From assembly GCF_025154015.1 (NCBI RefSeq), contig NZ_JAOAMV010000002.1, positions 248,001-312,000 of the forward strand: 64,000 bases of DNA, read 5' to 3'. This DNA is from Tsuneonella litorea (lineage in GTDB: Bacteria; Pseudomonadota; Alphaproteobacteria; Sphingomonadales; Sphingomonadaceae). The notes under the pieces were generated by a model. That model was not told the origin of the DNA, ran no database searches, and was given only the letters and a program-made list of their open reading frames with translations. Shown in pieces: positions 1-10,976 of this stretch. Every line of letters starts with the position of its first letter. Position 1 is the first letter of the stretch. The position numbers were made by a program, and so were the translations under genes.

Positions 1-708
1 CATGTCGCCCAGCACCGTGCCCTTTACCGGCACCAGCGCGTTGACCGGCACGCTTTCGGGATGGCGGTCGAGCGTCGCAAGCGTGTGGACGAAGCCGACG
101 CGGTCCTCCCGCGTCTCGCCCATGCCCACGATCCCGCCCGAACACACGTTGATCCCCGCGGCGCGCACGTTTTCCAGCGTGTCGAGCCGGTCGGCCATCG
201 TGCGCGTGGTGATCACGCGCTCGTAGTATTCGGGGCTGCTGTCGATGTTGTGGTTGTAGTAGTCGAGCCCCGCCTCGGCGAGCATGTCCGCCTGTTTCGG
301 CGTCAACATGCCGAGCGTCATGCAGGTCTCCAGCCCCATCGCGCGCACGCCCTTCACGATCTCCATGATCGCGGGCATGTCGCGGTCCTTTGGGTTGCGC
401 CACGCGGCGCCCATGCAGAACCGCTGGCTGCCGTTGTCCTTCGCCTGCGCGGCGGATTGCAGAACGCTGCGCACGTCCATCAGCTTGGAGGCGGGCACGC
501 CGCTGTCTGCCTTCACCGACTGCGAGCAGTAGCCGCAATCCTCGGGACAGCCGCCGGTCTTGATCGACAGCAGCGTGCACAGCTGGACCTGCTCAGGGGG
601 ATGGTTCTCGCGGTGGACGCTGGCCGCGCGGAACAGCAGCTCGGTAAACGGCAGGTCGAACAGCGCGGCGATCTCCTCGCGCGTCCAGTCGGTGCGGACT
701 TCGGTCAT
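1..708 (-). CDS. bioB: Biotin synthase, 3' end cut by the window edge
   Basis: Radical SAM enzyme that inserts sulfur into dethiobiotin, the last step of biotin synthesis. Only the first 236 residues are inside the window; the frame is still open at base 1. The radical-SAM CxxxCxxC cluster motif is Cys54, Cys58 and Cys61 (sequence CPEDCGYC), followed by the family stretch around [12 protein letters not shown] and the [12 protein letters not shown] segment. The ATG at 708 overlaps the scpA stop as ATGA, so it is probably translationally coupled as the fifth gene of the pccB-mce-GST-scpA-bioB operon. Biotin is the cofactor of propionyl-CoA carboxylase, which explains its place here. The carboxylase alpha (biotin) subunit is not in the window and may lie beyond the left edge; that is inference. 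Confidence 0.96.
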   Translation of the reverse strand, partial: MTEVRTDWTREEIAALFDLPFTELLFRAASVHRENHPPEQVQLCTLLSIKTGGCPEDCGYCSQSVKADSGVPASKLMDVRSVLQSAAQAKDNGSQRFCMGAAWRNPKDRDMPAIMEIVKGVRAMGLETCMTLGMLTPKQADMLAEAGLDYYNHNIDSSPEYYERVITTRTMADRLDTLENVRAAGINVCSGGIVGMGETREDRVGFVHTLATLDRHPESVPVNALVPVKGTVLGDM

Positions 709-2849
709 CCCGCCGCCTCCATTTCCTCGCCGACCGGCGGCATGTTGTGCCCCAGCAGGCGCAGCATGTCGGCCGCGCATTCGACCACGTTCGAGCCGGG
801 GCCGTAGATGCCCTGCACCCCCGCCTCGCGCAGGAAGTCGTAGTCCTGCGGCGGGATCACCCCGCCGGCGACGACCTTGATATCCGGGCGTCCGGCTTCC
901 TTGAGCAGGCCGATCAGTTCGGGGATCAGCGTCTTGTGCCCGGCGGCAAGGCTCGAGGCACCGATCGCGTCGACGTCCTCGGCGAGCGCCATGTCGCGGG
1001 TTTCCGCCGGGGTCTGGAACAGCGGGCCGGACACGACGTCGAAGCCCATGTCGGCAAAGGCGGATGCGATCACGTTGGCGCCGCGATCGTGGCCGTCCTG
1101 CCCCATTTTGGCGACCATCACTTTTGGTGCGCGGCCGAGGCGGCGCGTGACCGCCTTCACGCCCTCGACCACCTGCGCGTAGCGGCTGTCGTCCTCGTAG
1201 GCGGCGGAATAGATACCCGTCACCGGGGTCGGACTGGTGCCGTAGCGGCCGAACGCCTCCTCCATGGCAGAGGAAATCTCGCCCAGGGTGGCGTCGTGCC
1301 GCGCGGCCTCGACCGCGAGAGCGAGCAGGTTTCCGCCCGACTTCGCGCCGTCGGTCAGCGCCGCCAGCGCGGCGCGGCAAGCCGCCTCGTCGCGCTCGGC
1401 CCGCACGCGCTTGAGCCGCGCGATCTGCGCCTCGCGTACCGCATGGTTGTCGATGTCGAGCGTGTCGATCGGGTCTTCCTCGGCCTTGCGGTACTTGTTG
1501 ACGCCGACGATCACCGTCTCGCCCCGGTCGATGCTGGCCTGCTTGGCGGCCGCCGCGCTTTCGATCGCGGCCTTGGGCTTGCCGCTGGCGACATAGGCGG
1601 TCATCCCGCCCGCCGCGTCGACTTCCTCGATCAGTTTCTCGGCTTCCTCGACCAGCTTCGCCGTGAGCGCCTCGACGTAGTAGCTGCCGCCCAGCGGATC
1701 GACGACGTTGGTGATCCCGCTTTCCTCCTGGATCACAAGCTGCGTGTTGCGCGCGATGCGGGCGGAGAAATCGGTCGGCAGCGCGATCGCCTCGTCGAGC
1801 GCATTGGTGTGCAGGCTCTGCGTGCCGCCCAGCACGCTCGCCAGCGCCTCGATCGTGGTGCGGATGACGTTGTTGTAAGGGTCCTGTTCCTGCAACGATA
1901 CGCCGCTGGTCTGGCAGTGAGTGCGCAGCATCTTGCTGCGGTCCTTCTGCGCGCCCAGCCCGTCCATCGTGCGCCACCACAGCGTGCGCGCGGCGCGCAA
2001 CTTGGCGACTTCCATGAAGAAGTTCATCCCGATGCCGAAGAAGAACGACAGCCGCCCCGCGAAGGCGTCGATGTCGAGCCCCGCCGCCATCGCGCGCTTG
2101 GCGTACTCCTTGCCGTCGGCGATCGTGAAGGCAAGCTCCTGCACCGCGGTCGCACCGGCCTCGTGCATGTGATAGCCCGAAATCGAAATGCTGTTGAATT
2201 TCGGCATGTTGGCCGAAGTATATGCGATGATGTCCGAGACGATCCGCATGCTCGGTTCGGGCGGATAGATGTAGGTGTTGCGGACCATGAACTCCTTGAG
2301 GATGTCGTTCTGGATGGTCCCGTCGAGCTTGTCCTGGCTGACCCCCTGGCGCTCCGCCGCGACGATGAAGAAGGCGAGCACCGGGATCACCGCGCCGTTC
2401 ATGGTCATCGACACGCTCATCTGGTCGAGCGGGATGCCTTCGAACAGGATCTCCATGTCGCGCACGGTGTCGATCGCCACGCCGGCCTTGCCGACGTCGC
2501 CCACCACCCGGGGGTGGTCGCTGTCGTAGCCGCGGTGCGTGGCAAGGTCGAAGGCGACCGACAGCCCCTTCTGCCCCATCGCCAGGTTGCGGCGATAGAA
2601 CGCGTTCGATTCCTCCGCGGTCGAGAAGCCGGCGTACTGGCGGATGGTCCACGGCCGGCCGGCGTACATCGACGCCTTCACGCCGCGGGTGAACGGCGCG
2701 AAGCCGGGAAGGCCCGGGTCCGACGGCACGTCGTCGGCGGTGTAGAGCGGCTCGATGGCGAAGCCTTCCGGCGTGTGCCACGAGAGGTCGCGGCCCTTAA
2801 CCTCCCTGTCGGCGAGGGCCTGCCAGTCTGCTTTCGTCTTGTCGGTCAT
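705..2849 (-). CDS. scpA: Methylmalonyl-CoA mutase (single large chain)
   Basis: Adenosylcobalamin enzyme that interconverts (R)-methylmalonyl-CoA and succinyl-CoA, the last step of propionyl-CoA assimilation. The 714-residue chain has the usual single-chain length: a TIM-barrel substrate domain containing [17 protein letters not shown] and [16 protein letters not shown], then a C-terminal B12-binding domain with the DGHDRG (DxHxxG) cobalt-ligand motif. I chose the ATG at 2849 ([10 protein letters not shown]); the frame stays open further upstream but that part overlaps the GST gene. It follows the GST gene by 8 bases and overlaps bioB by four bases (ATGA). No MeaB/ArgK-type chaperone gene is visible nearby. 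Confidence 0.97.
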   Translation of the reverse strand: MTDKTKADWQALADREVKGRDLSWHTPEGFAIEPLYTADDVPSDPGLPGFAPFTRGVKASMYAGRPWTIRQYAGFSTAEESNAFYRRNLAMGQKGLSVAFDLATHRGYDSDHPRVVGDVGKAGVAIDTVRDMEILFEGIPLDQMSVSMTMNGAVIPVLAFFIVAAERQGVSQDKLDGTIQNDILKEFMVRNTYIYPPEPSMRIVSDIIAYTSANMPKFNSISISGYHMHEAGATAVQELAFTIADGKEYAKRAMAAGLDIDAFAGRLSFFFGIGMNFFMEVAKLRAARTLWWRTMDGLGAQKDRSKMLRTHCQTSGVSLQEQDPYNNVIRTTIEALASVLGGTQSLHTNALDEAIALPTDFSARIARNTQLVIQEESGITNVVDPLGGSYYVEALTAKLVEEAEKLIEEVDAAGGMTAYVASGKPKAAIESAAAAKQASIDRGETVIVGVNKYRKAEEDPIDTLDIDNHAVREAQIARLKRVRAERDEAACRAALAALTDGAKSGGNLLALAVEAARHDATLGEISSAMEEAFGRYGTSPTPVTGIYSAAYEDDSRYAQVVEGVKAVTRRLGRAPKVMVAKMGQDGHDRGANVIASAFADMGFDVVSGPLFQTPAETRDMALAEDVDAIGASSLAAGHKTLIPELIGLLKEAGRPDIKVVAGGVIPPQDYDFLREAGVQGIYGPGSNVVECAADMLRLLGHNMPPVGEEMEAAG

Positions 2850-2857
2850 CTCGGTCC

Positions 2858-3469
2858 TCAGGCGGCGGCGCTCGGGCGCGCGCTCACGGCTTCGTGCCAG
2901 CGGTTCAGCGCCGCGTTCTCCGGGCCGGGTCCGCAGCCGACGAACGTCGCGAAGTCGACCGTCGTCAGCAGGATGATATCGGCCATCGAGAAGCTGTCTC
3001 CGGCCAGGAACGCGCTGTTCTCGAGGCTGCGGTCGAAGAACGCGAAGGCATCGGCCACGCGAGGCCGGTTGGCCTCGCCCCACTCGGCGTTGCGGCCGGG
3101 GAGCGCGGCGGTGAACTTGTGCGTGTGGACCCAGACCTGGCCGACCGGGTACATCGCGACCATCTCGGCCCGGCGGCTCCACATCTCGACCAGCGCGATC
3201 TCGGTCGGCGTGGTGCCGAACAGCGCCGGCTCGGGGTGCAGCGCCTCGAGGTAGCGGCAGATCGCGACGCTTTCGGCGATCACCGTGCCGTCGTCGAGCT
3301 CGAGCGCGGGGGTCTGCCCGCGCGGGTTCTTCGCCATGTATTCGGGCGACTTCTGCTCGCGCGCGGGGATCGAGATCTCCTTCGATGGCAGCTCGATACC
3401 CTTCTCCGCCGCGAAAATGCGCACGCGGCGCGGGTTGGGCGCGGGATTCGGGCTGTCGTAGAAAAGCAT
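2858..3469 (-). CDS. Glutathione S-transferase family protein
   Basis: A 203-residue cytosolic GST-fold protein. The N-terminal thioredoxin-like half (residues 1-80) has the GST pattern ending in [20 protein letters not shown], where the ES pair is the usual glutathione-binding site. The C-terminal helical half contains [20 protein letters not shown], the N-capping box and hydrophobic staple of GSTs. Its ATG overlaps the stop of mce (ATGA), and it ends 8 bases before scpA, so it is embedded in the methylmalonyl-CoA operon. Its substrate cannot be read from the sequence. A role in detoxifying a reactive acyl or aldehyde by-product of this pathway is only a guess. Confidence 0.88.
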   Translation of the reverse strand: MLFYDSPNPAPNPRRVRIFAAEKGIELPSKEISIPAREQKSPEYMAKNPRGQTPALELDDGTVIAESVAICRYLEALHPEPALFGTTPTEIALVEMWSRRAEMVAMYPVGQVWVHTHKFTAALPGRNAEWGEANRPRVADAFAFFDRSLENSAFLAGDSFSMADIILLTTVDFATFVGCGPGPENAALNRWHEAVSARPSAAA

Positions 3470-3906
3470 CAGTGTGCGCCTTTCGGGGTTTCCATGATTT
3501 CGGTGAGCTGGCCCATCATGTCCCTGGGATGGAGGAAGAATATCGGCGTGCCGTGCGCGCCGATGCGGGTCGGGCCGAGAATGCGCTTGCCCAGCCCTTC
3601 GAAATGCGCGCGCGCCGCCTCGATGTCGGGCACTTCGAAGCAGACGTGGTGCTGGCCGCCCAGCGGGTTCTTGGCGAGAAAGCCCGCAAGCGTGCTGTCG
3701 GGCCCCAAAGGCTCGATCAGTTCGACCTGCGTGCCCGCGGTGCCGTCATGCCCCGGCGTATCGACGAAGCAGACCTTCACCCCCTGCTCGGGCAGGTCGA
3801 AGGCTTCCGTGATCGACGTCGCCCCCATTACCTCGCGGTAATAGGCCACGCTGTCCGCGATCGAAGGCGTCGCGACGCCGATATGGTTGAGACGACCGAG
3901 TTTCAT
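3469..3906 (-). CDS. mce: Methylmalonyl-CoA epimerase
   Basis: Converts (S)- to (R)-methylmalonyl-CoA between propionyl-CoA carboxylase and the mutase. The 145-residue protein is a small VOC/glyoxalase-fold protein of standard length with two beta-alpha-beta-beta-beta modules. The metal ligands fit the family: His in [10 protein letters not shown] near residue 7, His in [10 protein letters not shown], and Glu in GQLTEIME near the C-terminus. It starts 9 bases after the pccB stop and its own stop overlaps the GST start, so it belongs to the same operon. Identity is strong from both sequence and context. Confidence 0.95.
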   Translation of the reverse strand: MKLGRLNHIGVATPSIADSVAYYREVMGATSITEAFDLPEQGVKVCFVDTPGHDGTAGTQVELIEPLGPDSTLAGFLAKNPLGGQHHVCFEVPDIEAARAHFEGLGKRILGPTRIGAHGTPIFFLHPRDMMGQLTEIMETPKGAH

Positions 3907-3915
3907 GGCACGCTC

Positions 3916-5448
<1,533 letters not shown>

Positions 5449-5511
5449 GCACTCTCCGGAATACTGCGAGCGGGGGCCATGCAAGGGGCCGGGGCGCCTG
5501 TCCAATGTAAA

Positions 5512-5542
5512 ATTGCAAACTTGCAAAGGAGTATTTTGCAAA
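5512..5542. promoter_or_regulatory. Probable PccR operator (three TTGCAAA half-sites)
   Basis: Between the divergent pccB and pccR starts there are three copies of a near-palindromic octamer: ATTGCAAA (5512-5519), CTTGCAAA (5520-5527) and TTTGCAAA (5535-5542). The region is clearly AT-richer than its surroundings. PccR of Rhodobacter sphaeroides and RamB of Corynebacterium, both ScfR-family regulators, recognise TTTGCAAA-like sites upstream of their targets. The centre-to-centre spacings here are 8 and 15 bases. The last copy ends 13 bases before the pccR start codon, so autoregulation is likely. Confidence 0.75.
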
Positions 5543-5555
5543 CTAGCACCCATGG

Positions 5556-6971
5556 ATGCCCGCCACCAAGCGCCTGTTCGCCGGCCCGGCCTTGCGCGAC
5601 CTGCGGCGCGCGGCAGGACTGCGGCAGGGCGAGATGGCCGAGCGGCTGGGCATCAGCGCGCCTTACCTCTCGCAGCTCGAGAACGGCGACCGGCCGCTCA
5701 CCCCGCGCCTGCTCGAGCGCCTGTCCCGCGCCTTCCCGCTCGACTGGCGCGAGCCCGAGGCCGACACGCGCGGTTCGCTCGCCGCTGCGCTGCGCGAGGC
5801 GGCCGCCGACCCGCTGTTCGCCGATACCTTCGCGGGCGAGGAAACCGCCCGCCTGGCCGACCAGCAGCCGGGCTTCGCGCAGGCCTTCGTGACCTTGCAC
5901 GCCGCGTATCGCCGGGCAGGCCAGCGTTTGCAGATCATCGACGAGGCGATGGACGTCGACGCGAGCGACAGCGGCGGCGCCCGGCTGCCGTGGGAGGAAG
6001 TGCGCGACTGGTTCCACCTGGCCAACAACTACATCGACCCGGTCGACCGCGCGGCCGAAAAACTGGCGCGACAACTAGCGCGCGGCGCGTCGTCCCCGCC
6101 GGTCGACGCGATCGAGGATCACCTGCGATCGGCGCTCTCGGTCTCGCTGCTCTATGCACACGATCACGGCCTGCGGGAATTCGACGATTCGATGCGGCAC
6201 CTCGTGATCGACCCAGGCCTTCCCGCGGAAAGCCGCCGCTTCCAGCTTGCCCACCAGCTCGCCTCGCTGGCCCTGCGCGACGAGATCGCCGCGGTCGTGG
6301 AGGGCGCGCACCTGCGCACCGCGGCGGCGCGGCAGCTGCTGTTCGTGGGCCTGTCGAACTACGCTGCCGGGGCGCTCCTGATGCCTTACGAGGCCTTCCG
6401 AGCCGCCGCGCGCGCCGCACGGCACGACATCGACCGGCTGGCGCAAGGGTTCGGCACCAGCTTCGAGCAGACCTGCCACCGCCTCTCGACCCTCCAGCGC
6501 GAAGGCGCTCGCGGGGTGCCGTTCTTCTTCTGCCGGGTCGACATGGCGGGCAACATCACCAAGCGCCACAGCGCCACCCGCCTGCAGTTCGCGCGCTTTG
6601 GCGGTGCCTGTCCGCTGTGGATCGTGCACGAAGCGGTGGCGATCCCCGACCGCATCCTCGTCCAGCTTGCCGAGACGCCCGACGGCGTGCGCTACGTATC
6701 GATGGCGAAAGGCCTCGTGAAACCGTCGGGCAGCTTTACCCGTGCCCCGCGCCGCTACGCGGTGGCGCTGGGCTGCGAGACCGCCCACGCGGGCGAGTTC
6801 ATCTATGCCGACGGTATGGACCTGTCATCCGGCAGCGCGGCGACCCCGATCGGCGTCTCTTGCCGCATCTGCCCGCGCGACGACTGCGACCAGCGCGCGT
6901 TCCCGCCAAGCGACCGCCCGATCGCGGTCGACCCCGACCGCCGCGGCGTAGTCCCCTACAGGATCGGCTAG
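5556..6971 (+). CDS. pccR: PccR-like short-chain fatty acyl regulator (ScfR family)
   Basis: Transcription regulator of 471 residues, probably controlling propionyl-CoA carboxylase. An XRE-type helix-turn-helix occupies about residues 10-58 ([20 protein letters not shown] then [20 protein letters not shown]). An IrrE-like domain follows around 180-290, then the ScfR C-terminal DUF2083 domain ([16 protein letters not shown] and the [20 protein letters not shown] segment). The HExxH-type site of the IrrE domain is degenerate here ([10 protein letters not shown]), so it is unlikely to be a protease and more likely a ligand-sensing fold. The start is the ATG at 5556; another ATG at 5552 is out of frame. 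The gene diverges from pccB across the TTGCAAA repeats. Its TAG stop overlaps the stop of the convergent dehydrogenase gene in a CTAG. Confidence 0.85.
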   Translation: MPATKRLFAGPALRDLRRAAGLRQGEMAERLGISAPYLSQLENGDRPLTPRLLERLSRAFPLDWREPEADTRGSLAAALREAAADPLFADTFAGEETARLADQQPGFAQAFVTLHAAYRRAGQRLQIIDEAMDVDASDSGGARLPWEEVRDWFHLANNYIDPVDRAAEKLARQLARGASSPPVDAIEDHLRSALSVSLLYAHDHGLREFDDSMRHLVIDPGLPAESRRFQLAHQLASLALRDEIAAVVEGAHLRTAAARQLLFVGLSNYAAGALLMPYEAFRAAARAARHDIDRLAQGFGTSFEQTCHRLSTLQREGARGVPFFFCRVDMAGNITKRHSATRLQFARFGGACPLWIVHEAVAIPDRILVQLAETPDGVRYVSMAKGLVKPSGSFTRAPRRYAVALGCETAHAGEFIYADGMDLSSGSAATPIGVSCRICPRDDCDQRAFPPSDRPIAVDPDRRGVVPYRIG

Positions 6972-7690
6972 AACCGCAGCATGATGCGGCGCGCGAGCGC
7001 CGGGCTCGCCGAGTGGACGGCCTTGAGCAGCTTGACCATGCCGACGTTCGCCTCTGTGCGGTCGTGCTCGATCGCGGCGACGATCTGCCGCGCGCACGCG
7101 TCTGCCGACATCTTGCTGCCTGACCGCGCGGCGGTCATCTGCGTGTCGACGACCGGCGGCAGCGCCTCGATCACGTTGACCGAGGTGCCTGCGAGCTGCG
7201 CGCGGATCGCCTGTGTATAGGCACGCAAGCCTGCCTTGGTTGCGCAATAGACCGGCCCCCCGGCGCGCGGCGCGATCGCGAGGCCGCTGGTGACGTTGAC
7301 GATCGCCGCCTCGGGCCGCGCCTTCAGCTGCTCGACGAAGGCGGCGATCAGCCGGATCGGGGTGTTGAGGTTGGCGAAGATGCAGTCGTCTGCCGCGTCG
7401 ACATCGGGCGGCCCTTCGCGAAAGTCGTGGTCGACGCCCTGCCCGGCGTTGTTGATCAGCACGTCGATTTCGCGTTCGCCCAGGGCATCGACGATGTCGA
7501 TCGCGCCCTGCGGCGTGGTCAGGTCGGCAGAGATCGCCTGGAACCCGGCCGCGCGCATTTTCTCGAGCCGTTCGCGCGAGCGGCCGGTGACGATGACCTC
7601 CGCCTCCTTTTCCTTGAGCTGGCGCGCCATGGCCTCGCCGATGCCCGCGGTGCCGCCGGTCAGCAGCACGGTCTTGCCCGTGAGCCGCAT
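6968..7690 (-). CDS. Short-chain dehydrogenase/reductase
   Basis: Classical SDR oxidoreductase of 240 residues. The N-terminal NAD(P) site is TGGTAGIG (about residues 10-17), NNAG follows at the end of beta-4, the catalytic Ser lies in VNVTSG, and the YxxxK pair is in VYCATKAGL. Substrate is unknown. The ATG at 7690 overlaps the stop of the upstream epimerase gene (ATGA), so the two are a coupled pair. A longer open frame upstream overlaps the epimerase and is rejected as a start. The last codon shares a CTAG with the stop of pccR. Confidence 0.88.
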   Translation of the reverse strand: MRLTGKTVLLTGGTAGIGEAMARQLKEKEAEVIVTGRSRERLEKMRAAGFQAISADLTTPQGAIDIVDALGEREIDVLINNAGQGVDHDFREGPPDVDAADDCIFANLNTPIRLIAAFVEQLKARPEAAIVNVTSGLAIAPRAGGPVYCATKAGLRAYTQAIRAQLAGTSVNVIEALPPVVDTQMTAARSGSKMSADACARQIVAAIEHDRTEANVGMVKLLKAVHSASPALARRIMLRF

Positions 7691-8718
7691 CAGACCTTCA
7701 CCACCCCGTGCCCGATCAGGCTGCGGGCACAATCCACGACGCTTTGCTCGACCGGCCGCGTCTCCCAGCCGAGCCGTTCCTTCGCGTGGCTTGCATCGAC
7801 ATTGCGGCTCTTGCCCACTTCGGCCCTGATCGAACGAACCCCCGGGTTCACCAGGGCGAGCACGCTCACCATCCAGTTGGGCATGACCCGTCTGGGCACC
7901 TTGCGCGCCTGCTCGGCGGGAAGGTGCGCGCGCAGGATCGCGGCCAGCTCGATCAGTTTGAAGAACGGCCCGGACGCGATGAACCGCTCTCCCGCGAGAC
8001 CCGGCGTCTCGAGGCAACGGACGTGGAGATCGGCGCAATCGCGCGTATCGACCACCGCGAAGCCGAGGTCTGGCGCCATCGGCATCGACCCGTCGAGCAG
8101 CTGCCGGACCACCTCGACAGACGGCGAGAAGTCGGCGTCATGGACCGGGCCGAGCACCATCGACGGGTTGACCGAGACGAATTCCAGCCCTCCGCCTTCG
8201 GCCGCCACCCAGTCGCGCGCCGCGCGCTCGGCGATCGTCTTGGATTTGACGTAAGGGTACACGTCCGGATGCGCGACATTCGTCCAGTCGTTCTCGTCGA
8301 CGGTATAGACCTTCTCGTCGCGACCATAGGCGACCGCGGCCATCGAACTGGTCTGGACGAACCGCTTCACACCCGCGTCGCGCGCGAAGCGCAAAGCCCG
8401 CAGGGTTCCCTCGCGCGCGGGGACGATCATCTCGTCCTCGTGCTTCGGTGCGGCTGCAGCAATAGGAGAGGCGACGTGCGCGACATGCGTGCAACCCGCC
8501 GTCGCGTCCGCCCAGCCAGCATCGTCCATCAGCTCGGCCTCGTGGACCGACAGCCGTTCGCCCGCCTGCGGCCAGCGGGCGCGCAACCGGGCCTCGCCGG
8601 TCGATTTGCTCCGCACGGTGGCGCGCACGGTCCAGCCCTTGCCCAGCAACTGGTCGATCAGCTCTCCGGCGATATAGCCGGTGCCGCCGGTGACGAGGAC
8701 GGTCCCACCCATGCCCAA
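7690..8718 (-). CDS. NAD-dependent epimerase/dehydratase, dihydroflavonol reductase-like
   Basis: Extended SDR-family protein of 342 residues. It carries the dinucleotide motif VTGGTGYIAG at the N-terminus, the SSMAAVAYG segment, and the catalytic YxxxK in YPYVKSKT. The overall pattern (FVQTSSMAAV, SVNPSMVLGPV) resembles dihydroflavonol-4-reductase or aldehyde-reductase-like proteins common in sphingomonads; the substrate is unknown. The start could be 8718 (MGMGG) or 8712. It overlaps the downstream SDR gene by ATGA, and glutathione reductase lies 49 bases upstream on the same strand. Confidence 0.85.
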   Translation of the reverse strand: MGMGGTVLVTGGTGYIAGELIDQLLGKGWTVRATVRSKSTGEARLRARWPQAGERLSVHEAELMDDAGWADATAGCTHVAHVASPIAAAAPKHEDEMIVPAREGTLRALRFARDAGVKRFVQTSSMAAVAYGRDEKVYTVDENDWTNVAHPDVYPYVKSKTIAERAARDWVAAEGGGLEFVSVNPSMVLGPVHDADFSPSVEVVRQLLDGSMPMAPDLGFAVVDTRDCADLHVRCLETPGLAGERFIASGPFFKLIELAAILRAHLPAEQARKVPRRVMPNWMVSVLALVNPGVRSIRAEVGKSRNVDASHAKERLGWETRPVEQSVVDCARSLIGHGVVKV

Positions 8719-8767
8719 CTCCCTTCGGCATCGAACCTACGCCGAAGGGTTGCGAAGGGCAATCGAA

Positions 8768-10123
8768 CTACCGCAGCAGGACCAGTTCCTCGGCCATTGT
8801 CGGATGGATGGCGGTAGTCGCGTCGAAATCGTCCTTGGTCAGGCCGGCCTTCACCGCCACTGCGGCCGCCTGCATGATCTCGGCCGCTTCCGGCCCGATC
8901 ATGTGGATGCCGAGGATCTTGCCCGTCGTGTCGTCGCAGACCATCTTGTAGAGGCTCCGCTCGTTGCGGCCGGCAAGGACGTTCTTCATCGGCCGGAAAT
9001 CGCTCTCGTAGACCTTGACCGAACCGTACTTGTTGCGCGCCTCGCCCTCGGTGAGGCCGACGGCGGCGAGCGGCGGGTGGCTGAACACCGCGCTCGGTAT
9101 CACGCTGTGGTCGACCGCGACCGGATCGCCCTTGCCGAACACGGTGTCGGCAAAGGCCTGGCCCTCGCGGATCGCCACCGGGGTAAGCTGGACACGGTTC
9201 GTCACGTCACCGACGGCGTAGATGTGATCGACGCTCGTCTTGCTGAAGCGGTCGACCACGATCTCGCCCTTGTCGCCCAGTTCGACCCCGGCCTTGTCCA
9301 GGCCGAGCCCCTCGGTGTTGGGGACGCGACCGGTTGCGAACATCACGCAGTCGACCTCGATGTCCTCGTGATTGGTCATCGACACCCTGAGGCAGCCTTC
9401 GTCGGTCCGCTCGATCCCGCGGAACTCGGCGTTGAATCGGAACTCGATGCCCTTCATCACGCTGATCTGCAGCAACCGGTCGCGCAGCGATTCGTCGTAT
9501 CCGCGCAGCAGCTTGTCGGACCGGTTGATGATCGTCACCTTGCTGCCGAACTCGTTGAAGATCCCCGCGAACTCGTTGGCGATATAGCCCCCGCCCGCGA
9601 TCAGCACCCGCGGCGGCAGGGCGTCGAGGTGGAACGCCTCGTTGCTGGTGATGCCGAGCTCGTTGCCGGGACACGACGGGATATGCGGCCGCGCGCCGGT
9701 GGCGATCAGGATGTATTTCGCGGTAACCGTCCGGCCGCTGCCGAGCCTGATCTCGTGCGGTCCGGTCAACTCCGCCCGGTCGAGGATCACCTCGACGTCG
9801 TGGTTCTCCAGCGTCTGGGTGTAGAGCCCGTTGAGCCGGTCGACGTCCGCAAGAACGGTGTCGCGCAACTTGACCCAGTCGAACTTCGGGTTCTCGACCG
9901 TCCAACCGAACGCTGCCGCATCCTCGAGGTCCTCGGCAAAGTGCGCCCCGTAGACGAGCATCTTCTTGGGCACGCAGCCGCGGATCACGCAGGTACCGCC
10001 GACGCGGTGTTCTTCCGCCACCGCGACCTTCGCCCCGTGGCTCGCGGCGATCCGGCTGGCGCGCACGCCGCCCGAACCGGCCCCGATGACGAAAAGGTCG
10101 TAGTCGTAGTCTTCGGCTGCCAT
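8768..10123 (-). CDS. gor: Glutathione-disulfide reductase
   Basis: FAD-dependent NADPH enzyme that regenerates reduced glutathione in the cytoplasm. The 451-residue protein has the FAD site GAGSGG (residues 14-19), the redox-active disulfide Cys45/Cys50 in GGTCVIRGCVPKK, a second nucleotide site GGGYIANEFAG, and the C-terminal dimer-interface HPTMAEE motif (His440, Glu445 region) that supplies the catalytic base. GGTCVIRGCVPKK rather than GGTCLNxGCIPSK separates it from dihydrolipoamide dehydrogenase. It fits the glutathione-using proteins elsewhere in the window (GST, MAPEG). Confidence 0.93.
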   Translation of the reverse strand: MAAEDYDYDLFVIGAGSGGVRASRIAASHGAKVAVAEEHRVGGTCVIRGCVPKKMLVYGAHFAEDLEDAAAFGWTVENPKFDWVKLRDTVLADVDRLNGLYTQTLENHDVEVILDRAELTGPHEIRLGSGRTVTAKYILIATGARPHIPSCPGNELGITSNEAFHLDALPPRVLIAGGGYIANEFAGIFNEFGSKVTIINRSDKLLRGYDESLRDRLLQISVMKGIEFRFNAEFRGIERTDEGCLRVSMTNHEDIEVDCVMFATGRVPNTEGLGLDKAGVELGDKGEIVVDRFSKTSVDHIYAVGDVTNRVQLTPVAIREGQAFADTVFGKGDPVAVDHSVIPSAVFSHPPLAAVGLTEGEARNKYGSVKVYESDFRPMKNVLAGRNERSLYKMVCDDTTGKILGIHMIGPEAAEIMQAAAVAVKAGLTKDDFDATTAIHPTMAEELVLLR

Positions 10124-10178
10124 GGGGATCTCCTGTCGGGCCAGCGCATATGGCGGTCCCGGCAGGCGATGCCAACCG

Positions 10179-10880
10179 TCAGGCGTCGGGATCGTGGATC
10201 GCCGGATCCCAGAAGGTCGCGAGGACCAGGGCGGCGACGGTCACCGTTCGCGCCAGACCCTTGTCGAGCGCGGGCGACAGGACGAGCGCCGGGCGATTGG
10301 CGAGGTCGACCGCGCCGATCTCGCGGCCTGCCTGCTCGAACACATAGCCAGAGGGGGTGATCGTGGGCAGCGCGGCGCCGTCGATCCGATGCACCGAACG
10401 GAATTGCACGATCTCGCCCCCCAGCGCGATCTCACCGATGCGCTCGTAACGAAAAACGGCAAGCCCCCCTCGCTGCGATTCCTGCAATTCGAACCGCGCC
10501 GGAATGGGCCTACCCCCGGCCGTGAACTCGCACCGGTATGCCATCGACCGCACGGTCACTTCGACACCGGAGCCGAGGTCGATCGCGCGCTCGCGCATGG
10601 CGCAATGCGCTTCGATCGTGGAGCTTATCTCCGGTCCCGAAACCGAGAGGTAGTTGTGCCCGCCCCGAACGACGGCGGTGTCGGCAAACGACCACGACTC
10701 GAGCGAGCGGTCAAACGAACCGGAGTACGAACCGGCCATGAACTGGCCCGAGGTGCGCCCGCCGATACCGGCGATCTCCGCCCGGACCCGCGATTGCGCG
10801 AGAGAAGGCGAAAGCTGCATCTGGGCGGGGACACAGGCAGTCAGAACGGCGAAGCCAAGCAACGGAAACACACGCTTCAT
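10179..10880 (-). CDS. Predicted lipoprotein of unknown function
   Basis: A 233-residue protein with a lipoprotein signal: MKRVFPLLGFAVLTAC, a short basic start, a hydrophobic core and the lipobox LTAC with Cys16 as the lipidation site. After Cys16 the protein is mostly polar and looks beta-rich. A C-terminal hydrophobic stretch (ARTVTVAALVLATFW) may be a buried strand or a membrane-associated segment. I do not recognise a family. It is transcribed toward gor, 55 bases upstream of it. It may be periplasmic-side anchored in the inner or outer membrane; residue 17 is Val, not Asp, so outer-membrane sorting is possible. Confidence 0.75.
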   Translation of the reverse strand: MKRVFPLLGFAVLTACVPAQMQLSPSLAQSRVRAEIAGIGGRTSGQFMAGSYSGSFDRSLESWSFADTAVVRGGHNYLSVSGPEISSTIEAHCAMRERAIDLGSGVEVTVRSMAYRCEFTAGGRPIPARFELQESQRGGLAVFRYERIGEIALGGEIVQFRSVHRIDGAALPTITPSGYVFEQAGREIGAVDLANRPALVLSPALDKGLARTVTVAALVLATFWDPAIHDPDA

Positions 10881-10976
10881 GGGACGGCAGCCCTTGGAAA
10901 GCTCCCGAATGGGGAGGACGGCGCGACCCGCCGTTCACCTAGACACGCATTTAGATGAACGGCAGATTGCCAGACT

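Noticed and set aside
747-3254. Long open frame on the plus strand opposite scpA and the GST gene
   Set aside because: It mirrors strongly recognised genes, has an arginine/histidine/valine-rich shadow composition and no family signal. It is a high-GC antisense frame.
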